Origin: Sphingobacteriales bacterium
GTDB lineage: Bacteria; Bacteroidota; Bacteroidia; Sphingobacteriales; Sphingobacteriaceae
Assembly (NCBI GenBank): GCA_028288165.1
Contig: JAQBOG010000020.1
Location: 39,463 to 103,462, forward strand
Length of the DNA stretch: 64,000 bases
Reading direction: 5' to 3'
Below the pieces are notes generated by a model, which saw nothing but the letters and a program-made list of their open reading frames with translations, made no database searches and was not told where the DNA came from. The translations under genes and the position numbers were made by a program. Below are positions 37,801 through 46,180 of this stretch, piece after piece. How positions within the stretch are numbered: position 1 is the stretch's first letter; each line of letters starts with the position of its first letter.

Positions 37801-38949
37801 AGAGATTCTGATTTTGTTAAAATAAAAGTAACTGATAATGGAAAAGGTATTCCGCCTGAAAGCCAGGATAAATTGTTCAGCAATTTCTATCAGGTTGATG
37901 AGTATGGATCACATCAAATCGGATCAGGAGTTGGTCTTGCCTTGTCAAAAAGCATCGTAGAACTTCATAATGGCACAATTCATTTTGAAAGCAGCCCTTC
38001 TGATAAAGACAAACAGGGAAGTACGTGTTTTTGTGTAATACTAAAGACGGGGAAAGATCATTTCAACAAAGATCAGCTCCTTAAGGATTACAGAGACGAT
38101 GAAGACTCGGTTCGACATCCGTTACAATCAGAAACGGAAAACATTGCACACAATAAGGTAATCACTAAAGCTGAAAAGAAATATACTGTTTTATTAGTGG
38201 AAGACAATCCCGAGGTGAGACTTTTTATTAAAGAATCCCTGGATTCCTATTATCATATTTTGGAATGTGGCGATGGATTGGAAGGCTGGGAAACCGCAAC
38301 GGAGGCAATTCCAGATCTGATCATCAGTGATGTAATGATGCCACAGATGGATGGACTTGAGTTATGCAGAAAGCTAAAACTCGATGACAGAACCAGCCAT
38401 ATTCCAGTGATACTACTCACAGCAAGAGCCGCCTATATACATCAGCTAAATGGATTGGAAACAGGCGCTGATGCCTATGTTGTTAAGCCATTTAGCATCC
38501 ATGTCCTTGAATTAAATGTGCGCAATCTTCTTGCTTCAAGAGAAACCATGCGTCAAAAATTCAGTCAGGTTTTAACTTTACAGCCCAGCAATGTTATTAT
38601 TGATACTTATGATGAAACATTTTTAAGCAAAATCATTCAAATCATAGAGGATAATATTACGGATCCTGATTTTGGCGTTCCGGTACTTTCATCAGAAGCA
38701 GGCATGAGTCAGCCTGTTTTATACAAAAAAATCAGGGCTCTTACCGGGCTTTCGGTTAATGATTTTGTTAAATCTATTCGCCTAAAAAAAGCCGCCCAAT
38801 TATTAGAACAAAACAGATTTACAGTATACGAAGTGGCATATGCCACAGGTTTTAGCGACAGAAAATACTTCAGTAAAGAATTTAGAAAACAATTTAATCA
38901 GTCTCCAACAGAATTTACCGGCAGGATCAAAACAAAGGAATTAGAATAA
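34870..38949 (+). CDS. Hybrid two-component system (HTCS) regulator
   Basis: 1359 aa. A signal/anchor (~10-26) is followed by two seven-bladed Reg_prop propellers (repeats such as DKKGRIWVGTNNGLN, to ~670), a Y_Y_Y domain (~700-790) and a transmembrane helix (~800-820, AYFLYVAILAAILFVFI). The histidine kinase follows, with phosphoacceptor His844 in SHEIRTPLTL and the ATP-binding motifs LLSNAFKF, DNGKGIPPE and GSGVGLALS. Next is a receiver (VLLVEDNPEVR, Asp1154 in SDVMMPQMDG, Lys in VKPF) and a C-terminal AraC-type DNA-binding domain (YATGFSDRKYFSKEFRKQF). HTCS proteins sense an oligosaccharide in the periplasm and switch on the neighbouring PUL. Its divergent position next to GH88, the lyase and susCD points to these as targets. 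Confidence 0.95.
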   Translation: MARLKVSKKRLRTFLIFLLLPGMVYAQLKFDHLSVENGLSQSSVLSIAQDAKGFMWFGTRYGLNKYNTQNLKIYVHNPNDTTSLSSNNYISALLSDRSNTFWIGSGGGLNKYIPETDSFEQIIHKSADKFSISDNTINCILEDKKGRIWVGTNNGLNLLTHRKKNRFISMFTTNGNNYKGMRIFAMAEDISGTFWLGTSKGLVSLRQAGKKLQYNTFKNLGNYINTINDNYITTIIAGSGHTLWLGTKYSGLIKFDKNNGSFRVITYTNKPGIVSNNIRKIIVDKKGRLWIGTLKGLSIFDSATEQFMSFQHDSDDKNSLSQNSIYDIFQDKNGSIWIGTYYGGVNVVYPNLMPFHIYQNSKYYSSLSSNVISAIIEDKKQNLWIGTEAEGLNYYDRVNSKFHAYKSNPKDPKSPSSVLVKSIIEDKEGKIWIGYHQGGLDLFNAQSGTFKHFRNNRKNPASLSSNDVNSVFEDSFGRFWVGTNKGLNLFNSKPGTFKLYPLHPKSEVILTIFEDSRKNVWLGTENGPYILKKGSKVFNNALTYKKENLFREKSVNCITEDSNGDIWIGLYHSKLIRYNPNSNHFKSYQIKNGLPSNNVLGVLEDNDGNLWISTDNGLSKFNLKKGIFKNYNAKDGLPGNEFNYGSYFKDSQGELFFGTLKGLISFFPNQVTENPSSASVVFTGLKLFNKPVNTNSTDHILKKDIGMTKEITFSHDQNIFALDFAVLNYIRSNKNEYAYKLDGFEKNWNYVTIPSATYTNLPAGEYTFLAKGTNNDGVWSANPAKLTIRILPPLWKTWWAYFLYVAILAAILFVFIRFLVIRALLKREQYLHSMKLNFFTNISHEIRTPLTLILGPLEKLLKSTQNEPALNRQLLPIKNNADRLMRLITELMDFRKAETGHMKLYISPDNIIKFTKEIYLSFQNLAISRNISYSFESDIESIELFFDKDQLEKVLFNLLSNAFKFTPDEGQISVSVIRDSDFVKIKVTDNGKGIPPESQDKLFSNFYQVDEYGSHQIGSGVGLALSKSIVELHNGTIHFESSPSDKDKQGSTCFCVILKTGKDHFNKDQLLKDYRDDEDSVRHPLQSETENIAHNKVITKAEKKYTVLLVEDNPEVRLFIKESLDSYYHILECGDGLEGWETATEAIPDLIISDVMMPQMDGLELCRKLKLDDRTSHIPVILLTARAAYIHQLNGLETGADAYVVKPFSIHVLELNVRNLLASRETMRQKFSQVLTLQPSNVIIDTYDETFLSKIIQIIEDNITDPDFGVPVLSSEAGMSQPVLYKKIRALTGLSVNDFVKSIRLKKAAQLLEQNRFTVYEVAYATGFSDRKYFSKEFRKQFNQSPTEFTGRIKTKELE

Positions 38950-39654
38950 ATATTCCTAAGCCAAAGGCTTTAGGTCTGAACCTGATGAATCTCCAGGTAT
39001 ATTTAAGTACAGGATCGATCATCCAGGCGTTTCATAATTGTAAACTCTGGCTTACTACATTGCTCTTCTTGTTCAATTCTGATTGGATGATTAACCTAAG
39101 AAGACAACTTGTTTGTCTCGCTTGGCGAGCACACAATGTATAGAAGCTTTTAACTGAAGGTAACTATTCCAACATAGTCTTGACTTCAGCTTCGATATTT
39201 TTCTTTGTTTATACGCCTTATATCAAAGGCTGATGAAGGCTTAAAATTCATTTATACTTCACTTTCATCTGGCTATAGAGAAAATTTTGTTGGTAAGAAG
39301 CCAATTACTGTCCGAACAAACCGTACATGAAGTAAAAAACCTCTTATATTAAAACGCTGGCAGGTTTCAAAACACCGTATATCACCGGCCCATCTATTAG
39401 GACTTGCAAGCAGCAATTGTTTTATTACATGACCACAGTAGAAATCGAAATATCTATTGCTTTAACAGATTTGTTATGTAAAAATTAGCAAGGTTGGAGA
39501 AAATCTTTTAAATTAATCTTTAATTATGTTTTAATTAGTCCTCATAGGGTAATTTGGTAGGGTATTTTGCAACGAAATCCAACGTTGACAAATAATCGAA
39601 CCAAAAAAACCATTGGCTCACTGCCATAAACTAACCTATAAACTAATTGAAAGT
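38950..39654. other. Intergenic space with a Rep scrap
   Basis: Separates the HTCS gene from the oxidative operon. It contains an imperfect hairpin right after the HTCS stop (CCTAAGCC / GGCTTTAGG, 38954-38973), a 55-bp piece of a replication-initiator gene and otherwise no coding signal. The operon promoter should lie in 39480-39640. Confidence 0.45.
39194..39248 (-). repeat. Second copy of the Rep gene fragment
   Basis: About 55 bp nearly identical to 18751-18804, with roughly seven differences. On the minus strand it encodes FKPSSAFDIRRINKE before going out of frame. It marks a second site reached by the same or a related small replicon. Confidence 0.7.
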
Positions 39655-42069
39655 ATGACCGATTATAAACGATCTTCCTTCAAAATTATGCTGAAGCATG
39701 ATTTGAAGTGGAAATCACATACTCCATTTGCCCTAAAAAAAGCGCTGATTCGCCTGCAAGTTATCACTGCAATTTTCCTGGTTAGTTTGGCAGGATGTAA
39801 AACAATGGGACGGAATGGGCTCAGCCAGGATGTACATGAGCCAGTCAGTAATCAGCACAAAAGCTGGACACAGTATGGAGGCGGTCCTGATCAGTCGAAA
39901 TATGTGGAGTTGAATCAGATCACTAAAAAGAATGTGAGTCAGTTGGAAGTAGCGTGGACCTATGCTACAAATGATGAGGTTTCCGCCTATAAGTTCAATC
40001 CGATTGTTGTTAATAATGTGATGTATGTTCTGGCAAAGAATAATTCATTGGTTGCTCTTGATGCCATAACAGGCAAAGAGATATGGATACACGCCAATCT
40101 GAACCTGGCATCAAAAAGAGGAATAAATTATTGGGAAAGTAAGGACAAGAAAGATCGCCGGTTGCTTTTTTGCATGAACAATACATTGCAAGCCATTGAT
40201 GCCACAACAGGTAAATCTATACTGACCTTTGGTAATCAGGGCTCTGTATCGTTAAAAGAAGGTCTGGGACGTGATCCGGCGACGATCAGCCGTGCCACTT
40301 CCACTTCTCCCGGACATATTTTCGAGGACCTGATCATGCTGGGCTCTTCCCCGGGAGAAAATTTATTTTCTGCCCCAGGGCATCTGCGAGCTTATAATGT
40401 AGTAACCGGCAAGCTGGCCTGGGTTTTTCACACCATTCCTCATCCAGGTGAATATGGGTACGAAACCTGGCCAAAAAATGCCTATAAATATGTTGGAGGT
40501 GTAAATACCTGGGGAGAAATTTCTGTTGATGAGAAGCGTGGAATAGCCTACTTCCCGCTAGGATCACCAACTTATGATTATTATGGTGCCGACCGTGTTG
40601 GAGACGGCTTGTTTGGAAACTCTTTACTTGCACTTGATGCACGTACCGGTAAGCGGCTATGGCACTATCAAACAGTACATCATGACATATGGGACTACGA
40701 TCTTGTTTCTGCCCCTCAATTAATCACCGTTAACCATAACGGTAAAAAAATAGATGCAGTGGCCCAGGCAACTAAACAAGGCTTTCTGTTTGTATTCAAC
40801 CGAGTCACCGGCGAACCACTTTGGCCTATAGAGGAAAGACCCGTTCCGATGAGTAACATGCCAGAGGAAAAAGCATCACCTACTCAACCATTTCCTACTG
40901 TATTGCCCCCTTATAACCGGCAAACCATCACTGCAGAGGATATAAACCCATATTATACCGCTGAAAAGAGGGAAACCTGGAAAAAACGATTGGCAGCGGG
41001 CCGCAGTGGTCTTTTTGAGCCTCTTTCCGATCAGTATGAAACCTTCACTATGCCAGGAGCCAATGGTGGCGCCCTTCATGGAAATACAGCCGCAAACCCT
41101 GTTAAAGGAATTGTCTATATAAGTTTTCAGGATAAACCATCCGTATACCGGCTAAAAAAAGAAGAACCTACAGCATTGAGAGCACCGATTTCTGCCAGCG
41201 AAAGTACACGTGCCCAGGCGGCCTATATACAATATTGCCAAGCCTGCCATGGAGCTGACCGAAAAGGCATACTTGGCCCGAATCTCGTAAATATCAATAA
41301 CCGGGTTACGTTTGATAATTTTAAAACTATAGTAAGCGTAGGTAGAGGTCAGATGCCATCTTTTCTTCACTTAGGAGATCAGACCGTAACCGACATTTAT
41401 AAATTTCTTTCCGAATTACCGTCTGGAAATGCAGACGCACCAGGAAGGCAGGGACAGGGCAGAGCAGGTGCATCTGGTGGACAATCTGGAATACCGGTTA
41501 TGCCTGATGGGCCAGTAGTAGCCTCTGGTGGCGCACTTCTGCCACCTAGTGCCGCAGCACAAACAGGAGGTGGATTTGATCGCGGCATTTCACGTAATTA
41601 TCCCGAAGGTGTTGACACGCCAAAGAACCGGTATACTGACGGTTCAACTACGGCTTACGGATTAGGATATCCAGACCTGATTGGCCCGCCTTGGTCGTCT
41701 ATAGTAGCTTATGATTTGAATACAGGGAAAATAAAATGGAAAAGAGCTCTTGGAAATGACGATAAGCTGGGTGGCAAGGACACGGGTGTGCCATCTGGCT
41801 CACAACATAAAGGAATGATCGTTACTTCCACAGGACTTGTGTTTGCTACCTGTCTCGATGGTAGAATTTACGCTTATGATGAAGATAACGGCGATATTCT
41901 ATGGTCAGTAAAATTGCCAAGGGTTCCTGATGGATTACCTGCCATGTACGAGGCAGGCGGGCGGCAATACCTGGTAGTCTGCTCGGTATCAGAAGTTGTG
42001 GACAAAACAAAGCCCGCCGAAATAACCAAACCGTCATATATTGTTTATGCACTTCCTAAAAAGAAATAG
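39655..42069 (+). CDS. PQQ-dependent dehydrogenase lipoprotein with cytochrome c domain
   Basis: The ATG at 39655 gives 804 aa; an upstream TTG at 39613 is less likely. The N-terminal segment ends in lipobox LVSLAGCK. A quinoprotein beta-propeller follows (WTQYGGGPDQSKYVELNQIT, GKEIWIH, YQTVHHDIWDYDLVSAPQL), typical of PQQ glucose/alcohol dehydrogenases. A cytochrome c domain with CQACH at 528-532 and a Met ligand in GQMPSF is inserted before the last propeller part (NTGKIKWKRALG). It would oxidise a sugar or alcohol in the periplasm and pass electrons to its own haem. It is the first gene of a seven-gene operon, 6 bp ahead of the next gene. Confidence 0.9.
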   Translation: MTDYKRSSFKIMLKHDLKWKSHTPFALKKALIRLQVITAIFLVSLAGCKTMGRNGLSQDVHEPVSNQHKSWTQYGGGPDQSKYVELNQITKKNVSQLEVAWTYATNDEVSAYKFNPIVVNNVMYVLAKNNSLVALDAITGKEIWIHANLNLASKRGINYWESKDKKDRRLLFCMNNTLQAIDATTGKSILTFGNQGSVSLKEGLGRDPATISRATSTSPGHIFEDLIMLGSSPGENLFSAPGHLRAYNVVTGKLAWVFHTIPHPGEYGYETWPKNAYKYVGGVNTWGEISVDEKRGIAYFPLGSPTYDYYGADRVGDGLFGNSLLALDARTGKRLWHYQTVHHDIWDYDLVSAPQLITVNHNGKKIDAVAQATKQGFLFVFNRVTGEPLWPIEERPVPMSNMPEEKASPTQPFPTVLPPYNRQTITAEDINPYYTAEKRETWKKRLAAGRSGLFEPLSDQYETFTMPGANGGALHGNTAANPVKGIVYISFQDKPSVYRLKKEEPTALRAPISASESTRAQAAYIQYCQACHGADRKGILGPNLVNINNRVTFDNFKTIVSVGRGQMPSFLHLGDQTVTDIYKFLSELPSGNADAPGRQGQGRAGASGGQSGIPVMPDGPVVASGGALLPPSAAAQTGGGFDRGISRNYPEGVDTPKNRYTDGSTTAYGLGYPDLIGPPWSSIVAYDLNTGKIKWKRALGNDDKLGGKDTGVPSGSQHKGMIVTSTGLVFATCLDGRIYAYDEDNGDILWSVKLPRVPDGLPAMYEAGGRQYLVVCSVSEVVDKTKPAEITKPSYIVYALPKKK

Positions 42070-42075
42070 CACACT

Positions 42076-42969
42076 ATGAACAGAAGAGTTTTTATCTTTC
42101 AAACATCAGGCTTGGTTTTATCCGCCTGGGTACTTCCGTCTTTCAAGCCAATGTCTCTCGATAAAATGGACAGGATCGGAATGGGGACCGTTTTATTCAG
42201 GTATCGCTTTAAACAAACCAAACCCCAAGAAATCATTACCTTAAAAAATGAATTGACACTGTTGGATGTTCCGGCTTATTACCGCGATAGATTTAATATT
42301 AAACATATTGAGTTTTGGAGCAATCATTTCGAATCGCTTGAACTACCCTACCTTAAGAGCCTGAAAAACAAGATTAAAGACTCCCGCTCCAGCTTGCTGA
42401 ATGTCCAGATAGATAGCTCCTATAATCTGGCATCGGTGAATGATCAGGAACGATTAAAGAGTTTAAAGCACGTTAAAGAATGGATGGATGCTGTTTCTTA
42501 TCTCGGATCAAAATGCGTGAGGATCAATCCCGGAAGCGCAAACGGATCAATAGAAAAAAGTATTGAATCTATGAAAGAAGTCAATCAATACGCAAAAAGC
42601 AAGAATCTCATTTTATTATCAGAAAATCATTTCGGTATAGAGATGAACCCGGATGTTCATTTACGTATTGTTAAAGAAGCCGGTTCCAGGAATTATACAC
42701 TTCCCGACTTTGGTAATTATCCCAGAGCAACCATGTATGAGTCCTTGCAAAGGATATTACCCCACGCTTATATGATCTCTGCTAAAGCCGATGCATTTAA
42801 TGAAAAGATTGAACATACCTCCTTTGATTTTGACAAATGTGTACAAATGGCAGAACGTGCAGGGTTCAAAGGCATTTACTCTGTTGAACAATGGAGCGGT
42901 AAATACCAGGATGTCGATTTTGAGAAAGTGGGCGACTGGCTGATCGATCATGTTAGAAAAAATATCTAG
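42076..42969 (+). CDS. Exported sugar isomerase/epimerase-like TIM barrel protein
   Basis: 297 aa. The N-terminus MNRRVFIFQTSGLVLSAWV has a twin-arginine pattern (RRVFI), so Tat export is likely. The body is the xylose-isomerase-like TIM barrel: IKHIEFWSNHF, LGSKCVRINPGS, LLSENHFGIEMNPD, TLPDFGNYP, YMISAKADAF and IYSVEQWSG. These supply the Glu/Asp/His residues that bind a metal in the family. In other 3-keto-sugar pathways such proteins epimerise or isomerise keto-sugars. It starts 6 bp after the PQQ dehydrogenase, so they are co-translated. The reaction is inferred. Confidence 0.85.
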   Translation: MNRRVFIFQTSGLVLSAWVLPSFKPMSLDKMDRIGMGTVLFRYRFKQTKPQEIITLKNELTLLDVPAYYRDRFNIKHIEFWSNHFESLELPYLKSLKNKIKDSRSSLLNVQIDSSYNLASVNDQERLKSLKHVKEWMDAVSYLGSKCVRINPGSANGSIEKSIESMKEVNQYAKSKNLILLSENHFGIEMNPDVHLRIVKEAGSRNYTLPDFGNYPRATMYESLQRILPHAYMISAKADAFNEKIEHTSFDFDKCVQMAERAGFKGIYSVEQWSGKYQDVDFEKVGDWLIDHVRKNI

Positions 42970-43048
42970 CGAGAAGCTTTGGGCTGACAAATATCTTAAT
43001 CAGCCCCTCTTCTTCAACAATACTTACCATATATTCAAATAGCAATAA

Positions 43049-46000
43049 ATGAAACTAAAACGTAAAGAACTCCACGTTATCCTTTTAACAGGTCTGGCAA
43101 TAACAGCATTAGCATATTCCTGCAGTAACCTGAAAAATCAAGCGACAACTACTCAGACAAAGGCATCTGCTGAGGCCTTGCAATACCAAACTCCCACAAA
43201 TAAGCCTTTACAGCGAACTGGTGATATATGGGTATGGCGATCTGTGCTGGATCTGAAATCAAGGATGATAAGCATCGGACTAAACGACAAGTTGTGGGTG
43301 GCGTATGATACCCAAACCGCTTCTTTCTACAAGGCATGGACGGGAGGACTAGTTTTTGATGGCGCTGTATATACCACCGCACACGGACCACAACCCACCT
43401 CTGTCGGCAATACCTATTTTGCTGAAGCAGATGGCAATCCCTGGATCATTACAGTTAATGGTTCTGCGGTATCTCCAGAAATCGTTTACAAAGGACATAC
43501 TGTTCTGGATAATAAAGTAAGTCTGCAATACGAACTGTTGTACCAGGGAAAACACATCAGAGTAGACGAACAACCTGAATTTTACACTTTATCTGATGGA
43601 AAGGTTGGTTTTGAACGTGTCTTTAAAACTTCAAATGTTCCGGAAGGAACAAATGTGAGCCTAAAAATGCACATGGAATCTATCCTGTCGGATAATGATA
43701 TTTCAACGGATAGTAAGTTCACGGTTGGAAAATCGGATCCACAGGATGTTTCGGGGATGTCTTATAAAGTGACGGAAGGAACCCTTTTGCTGAAAAATAA
43801 TGGCACTACAAACCTTTCGGTTAAAATAACACCTAAACCATTTACTTCTATTGTAAAAACTGCACCTCCCAAAACCGTAAATGATAAGGAGGAAAAGGTA
43901 TTGGCTCTGATGATCAGAAGCGATTGCAATACCTGTCACAACCGGGATTTGAAAACCGTTGGCCCAGCGTTCCAGGCAATCGCACAACGTTATTCCAACA
44001 CGCCAAAAATGGCCGCAATGCTGATAAATAAGGTCATTCAAGGTGGATCTGGTAATTGGGGGATAATTCCAATGACACCACATCCTGCAGTATCCAAAAA
44101 AGATGTCGCAACCATGGTGAGTTACATTATGGAACTTGATGCCGCTCAGGAAAACAGGGAAAACGCCACCATGCCTCCCTCTGATCATCTGTTTAAGTTC
44201 CAGAAAAAAGATCCTTCAGTAGCAGTAAGGCCACAAGCCGAAAAACAGGGCATCGCAATAAATTTTTACAAGCTGGAAGACAAGTTCACCGGTTTGCCCG
44301 CTATCAATGCAAAAGCTAACCCGGAATTGTCGGGAGCAGCCAATATGTTGCATGCTAATAATTTTGATTTCGGGTTTAATATGGAGGAACTTAAGGGAAA
44401 TTTTGCCATGATTGGCACCGGGTTCCTGAACCTTAAGGAAACCACCAATATTGTTTTCCGAGTTGCAGCTAATGGTGGATCACGCTTATTCATTGATAAT
44501 AACCTGGTAGTTGAAAATACCGGGGTTGCAGGTACCGTTCCCCAGGAAGGTGAAGTGAATCTAAAGGCCGGGAAACATGCGCTGAAAGTGGAATACTATA
44601 AAAAAGGAGAGCGTGGGCAGAAGCGAGTATCACTGCAATGGAGGCCATATGGTTCTTCAGAATATACTGCAGTTCCACCTGAGCTCCTCACCTACCGGGA
44701 AGCTGATATCAAAAAGGTAAAGAATGAGGATACTGGGCCCAAAATACCAACATCTCCAGGCGATGGAGAGCTATTAGCCGGGGTGCATCCCGCCTTTACG
44801 CTGGCACAAGCCAGACCAGAAAATTTCCACTCTAAGGTCGGCGGAATGGATTTCCTTCCGGATGGCAGGATGGTGATCTGTACCTGGGATTCTGTAGGGG
44901 CCGTATATATAGTAGATGGCGTTCAGGGTATAAGCCCCAAAGGAATCACCGTGAAACGGATTGCTGCAGGTTTAACAGAGCCGTTAGGATTAAAAGTTGT
45001 GGATAACGAGATCTATGTAATGCAAAAACAGGAGCTGACTAAATTGGTTGACCTGAACAAAGATGAAATAATTGACTCGTACCAAACCATTTGTAATGGA
45101 TGGAAAGTATCCCCTAATTTCCATGAGTTTGCTTTTGGGCTCGTATACAAAGACGGCTACTTCTACGGTTCACTGGCTACGGCCATCAGGCCGGGTGGTG
45201 CAAGCATGAAACCCCAGATACCCGACCGTGGAAAAGTGCTGAAGATATCAAAAGCCGATGGGTCCTGGTCGTTTATCGCATCAGGTTTAAGGGTTCCCAA
45301 TGGTGTTGGTACTGGAGTGGATAATGAAATATTTATGTCTGACAACCAGGGCGACTGGCTTCCTGCAAATAAAATAGTACACCTCAAGGAAGGTGCATGG
45401 TACGGTTCCCGGGCTGTCGATTTTGAAGGAACCGCCAATTTAAAAGAAAAATTACCCGTAGTATATCTGGAAGTAAATACAATCGCCAATTCTCCGGCTC
45501 AACCGGCTCCATTAAATATTGGCCCGTATAAAAACCAAATGATTTATGGAGATGCTTCCTATGGAGGTGTCCAACGGATATTTGCAGAAAAAGTAAACGG
45601 AGACTACCAGGGAGCCGTATTTAAATTTACCCAAGGACTGGAAGCAGCAATTAACAGGCTGGTATGGGGACCTGATGGTGCATTATATGTCGGAGGTATA
45701 GGATCGGCAGGTAACTGGGGACAATCTGCTAAACTTCAGTATGGCTTGCAAAAACTCACCTATAATAATACTTCTGTTTTTGAAATGCTGGCTATAAGGG
45801 CAAAGCCTAACGGGATTGAAATCGAATTTACCGAGCCTCTTAAACCTGGTGCAGGAACGAAACCTGCTGATTATAAGATCAAGCAGTGGTGGTTAAAACC
45901 TACTGCAAACTATGGTGGTCCTAATATGGACGAGGAAATACTAGCAATTAAAAAGATAACCGTTTCATCCGACAGGAAGAAAGTATTATTAGTACTTCCC

Positions 46001-46126
46001 GGGATGAAAGACAAACACGTGTTGTACATAAGATTGAATAAGAACACCATGTTAAATAGCACTGGGGGCAGCTTGTGGTCAACAGAATCCTGGTATTCAA
46101 TGAACAGCATTCCCGGAAAACTGTGA
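43049..46126 (+). CDS. Cytochrome c / PA14 / propeller lipoprotein
   Basis: 1025 aa, with lipobox ALAYSC at ~20-25. After a beta-rich N-terminal domain (~50-270) comes a class I cytochrome c with CNTCH at 293-297 and Met in IIPMTPHP. Then a PA14 carbohydrate-binding domain (~400-550, FRVAANGGSRLFIDNNLVVE and KKGERGQKRVSLQWRP) and a six-bladed propeller of the DUF7133/PQQ-dehydrogenase-like kind (~590-930, GGMDFLPDGRMVICTWDSVG). The cytochrome module is close to that of the ThuA/PQQ fusion at 11865-15317. It could bind the glycan, oxidise it and hand on electrons, or serve as the electron acceptor for the first gene. It stands 80 bp after the isomerase gene. Confidence 0.85.
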   Translation: MKLKRKELHVILLTGLAITALAYSCSNLKNQATTTQTKASAEALQYQTPTNKPLQRTGDIWVWRSVLDLKSRMISIGLNDKLWVAYDTQTASFYKAWTGGLVFDGAVYTTAHGPQPTSVGNTYFAEADGNPWIITVNGSAVSPEIVYKGHTVLDNKVSLQYELLYQGKHIRVDEQPEFYTLSDGKVGFERVFKTSNVPEGTNVSLKMHMESILSDNDISTDSKFTVGKSDPQDVSGMSYKVTEGTLLLKNNGTTNLSVKITPKPFTSIVKTAPPKTVNDKEEKVLALMIRSDCNTCHNRDLKTVGPAFQAIAQRYSNTPKMAAMLINKVIQGGSGNWGIIPMTPHPAVSKKDVATMVSYIMELDAAQENRENATMPPSDHLFKFQKKDPSVAVRPQAEKQGIAINFYKLEDKFTGLPAINAKANPELSGAANMLHANNFDFGFNMEELKGNFAMIGTGFLNLKETTNIVFRVAANGGSRLFIDNNLVVENTGVAGTVPQEGEVNLKAGKHALKVEYYKKGERGQKRVSLQWRPYGSSEYTAVPPELLTYREADIKKVKNEDTGPKIPTSPGDGELLAGVHPAFTLAQARPENFHSKVGGMDFLPDGRMVICTWDSVGAVYIVDGVQGISPKGITVKRIAAGLTEPLGLKVVDNEIYVMQKQELTKLVDLNKDEIIDSYQTICNGWKVSPNFHEFAFGLVYKDGYFYGSLATAIRPGGASMKPQIPDRGKVLKISKADGSWSFIASGLRVPNGVGTGVDNEIFMSDNQGDWLPANKIVHLKEGAWYGSRAVDFEGTANLKEKLPVVYLEVNTIANSPAQPAPLNIGPYKNQMIYGDASYGGVQRIFAEKVNGDYQGAVFKFTQGLEAAINRLVWGPDGALYVGGIGSAGNWGQSAKLQYGLQKLTYNNTSVFEMLAIRAKPNGIEIEFTEPLKPGAGTKPADYKIKQWWLKPTANYGGPNMDEEILAIKKITVSSDRKKVLLVLPGMKDKHVLYIRLNKNTMLNSTGGSLWSTESWYSMNSIPGKL

Positions 46127-46180
46127 ATTAAATAATACACCTAATTTTTATGTCACTAAAAAGCTTATAAAATTTTATTC

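Noticed and set aside
43703..44188. 161-codon minus-strand frame
   Set aside because: Antisense to the cytochrome c/PA14 lipoprotein; composition not protein-like.
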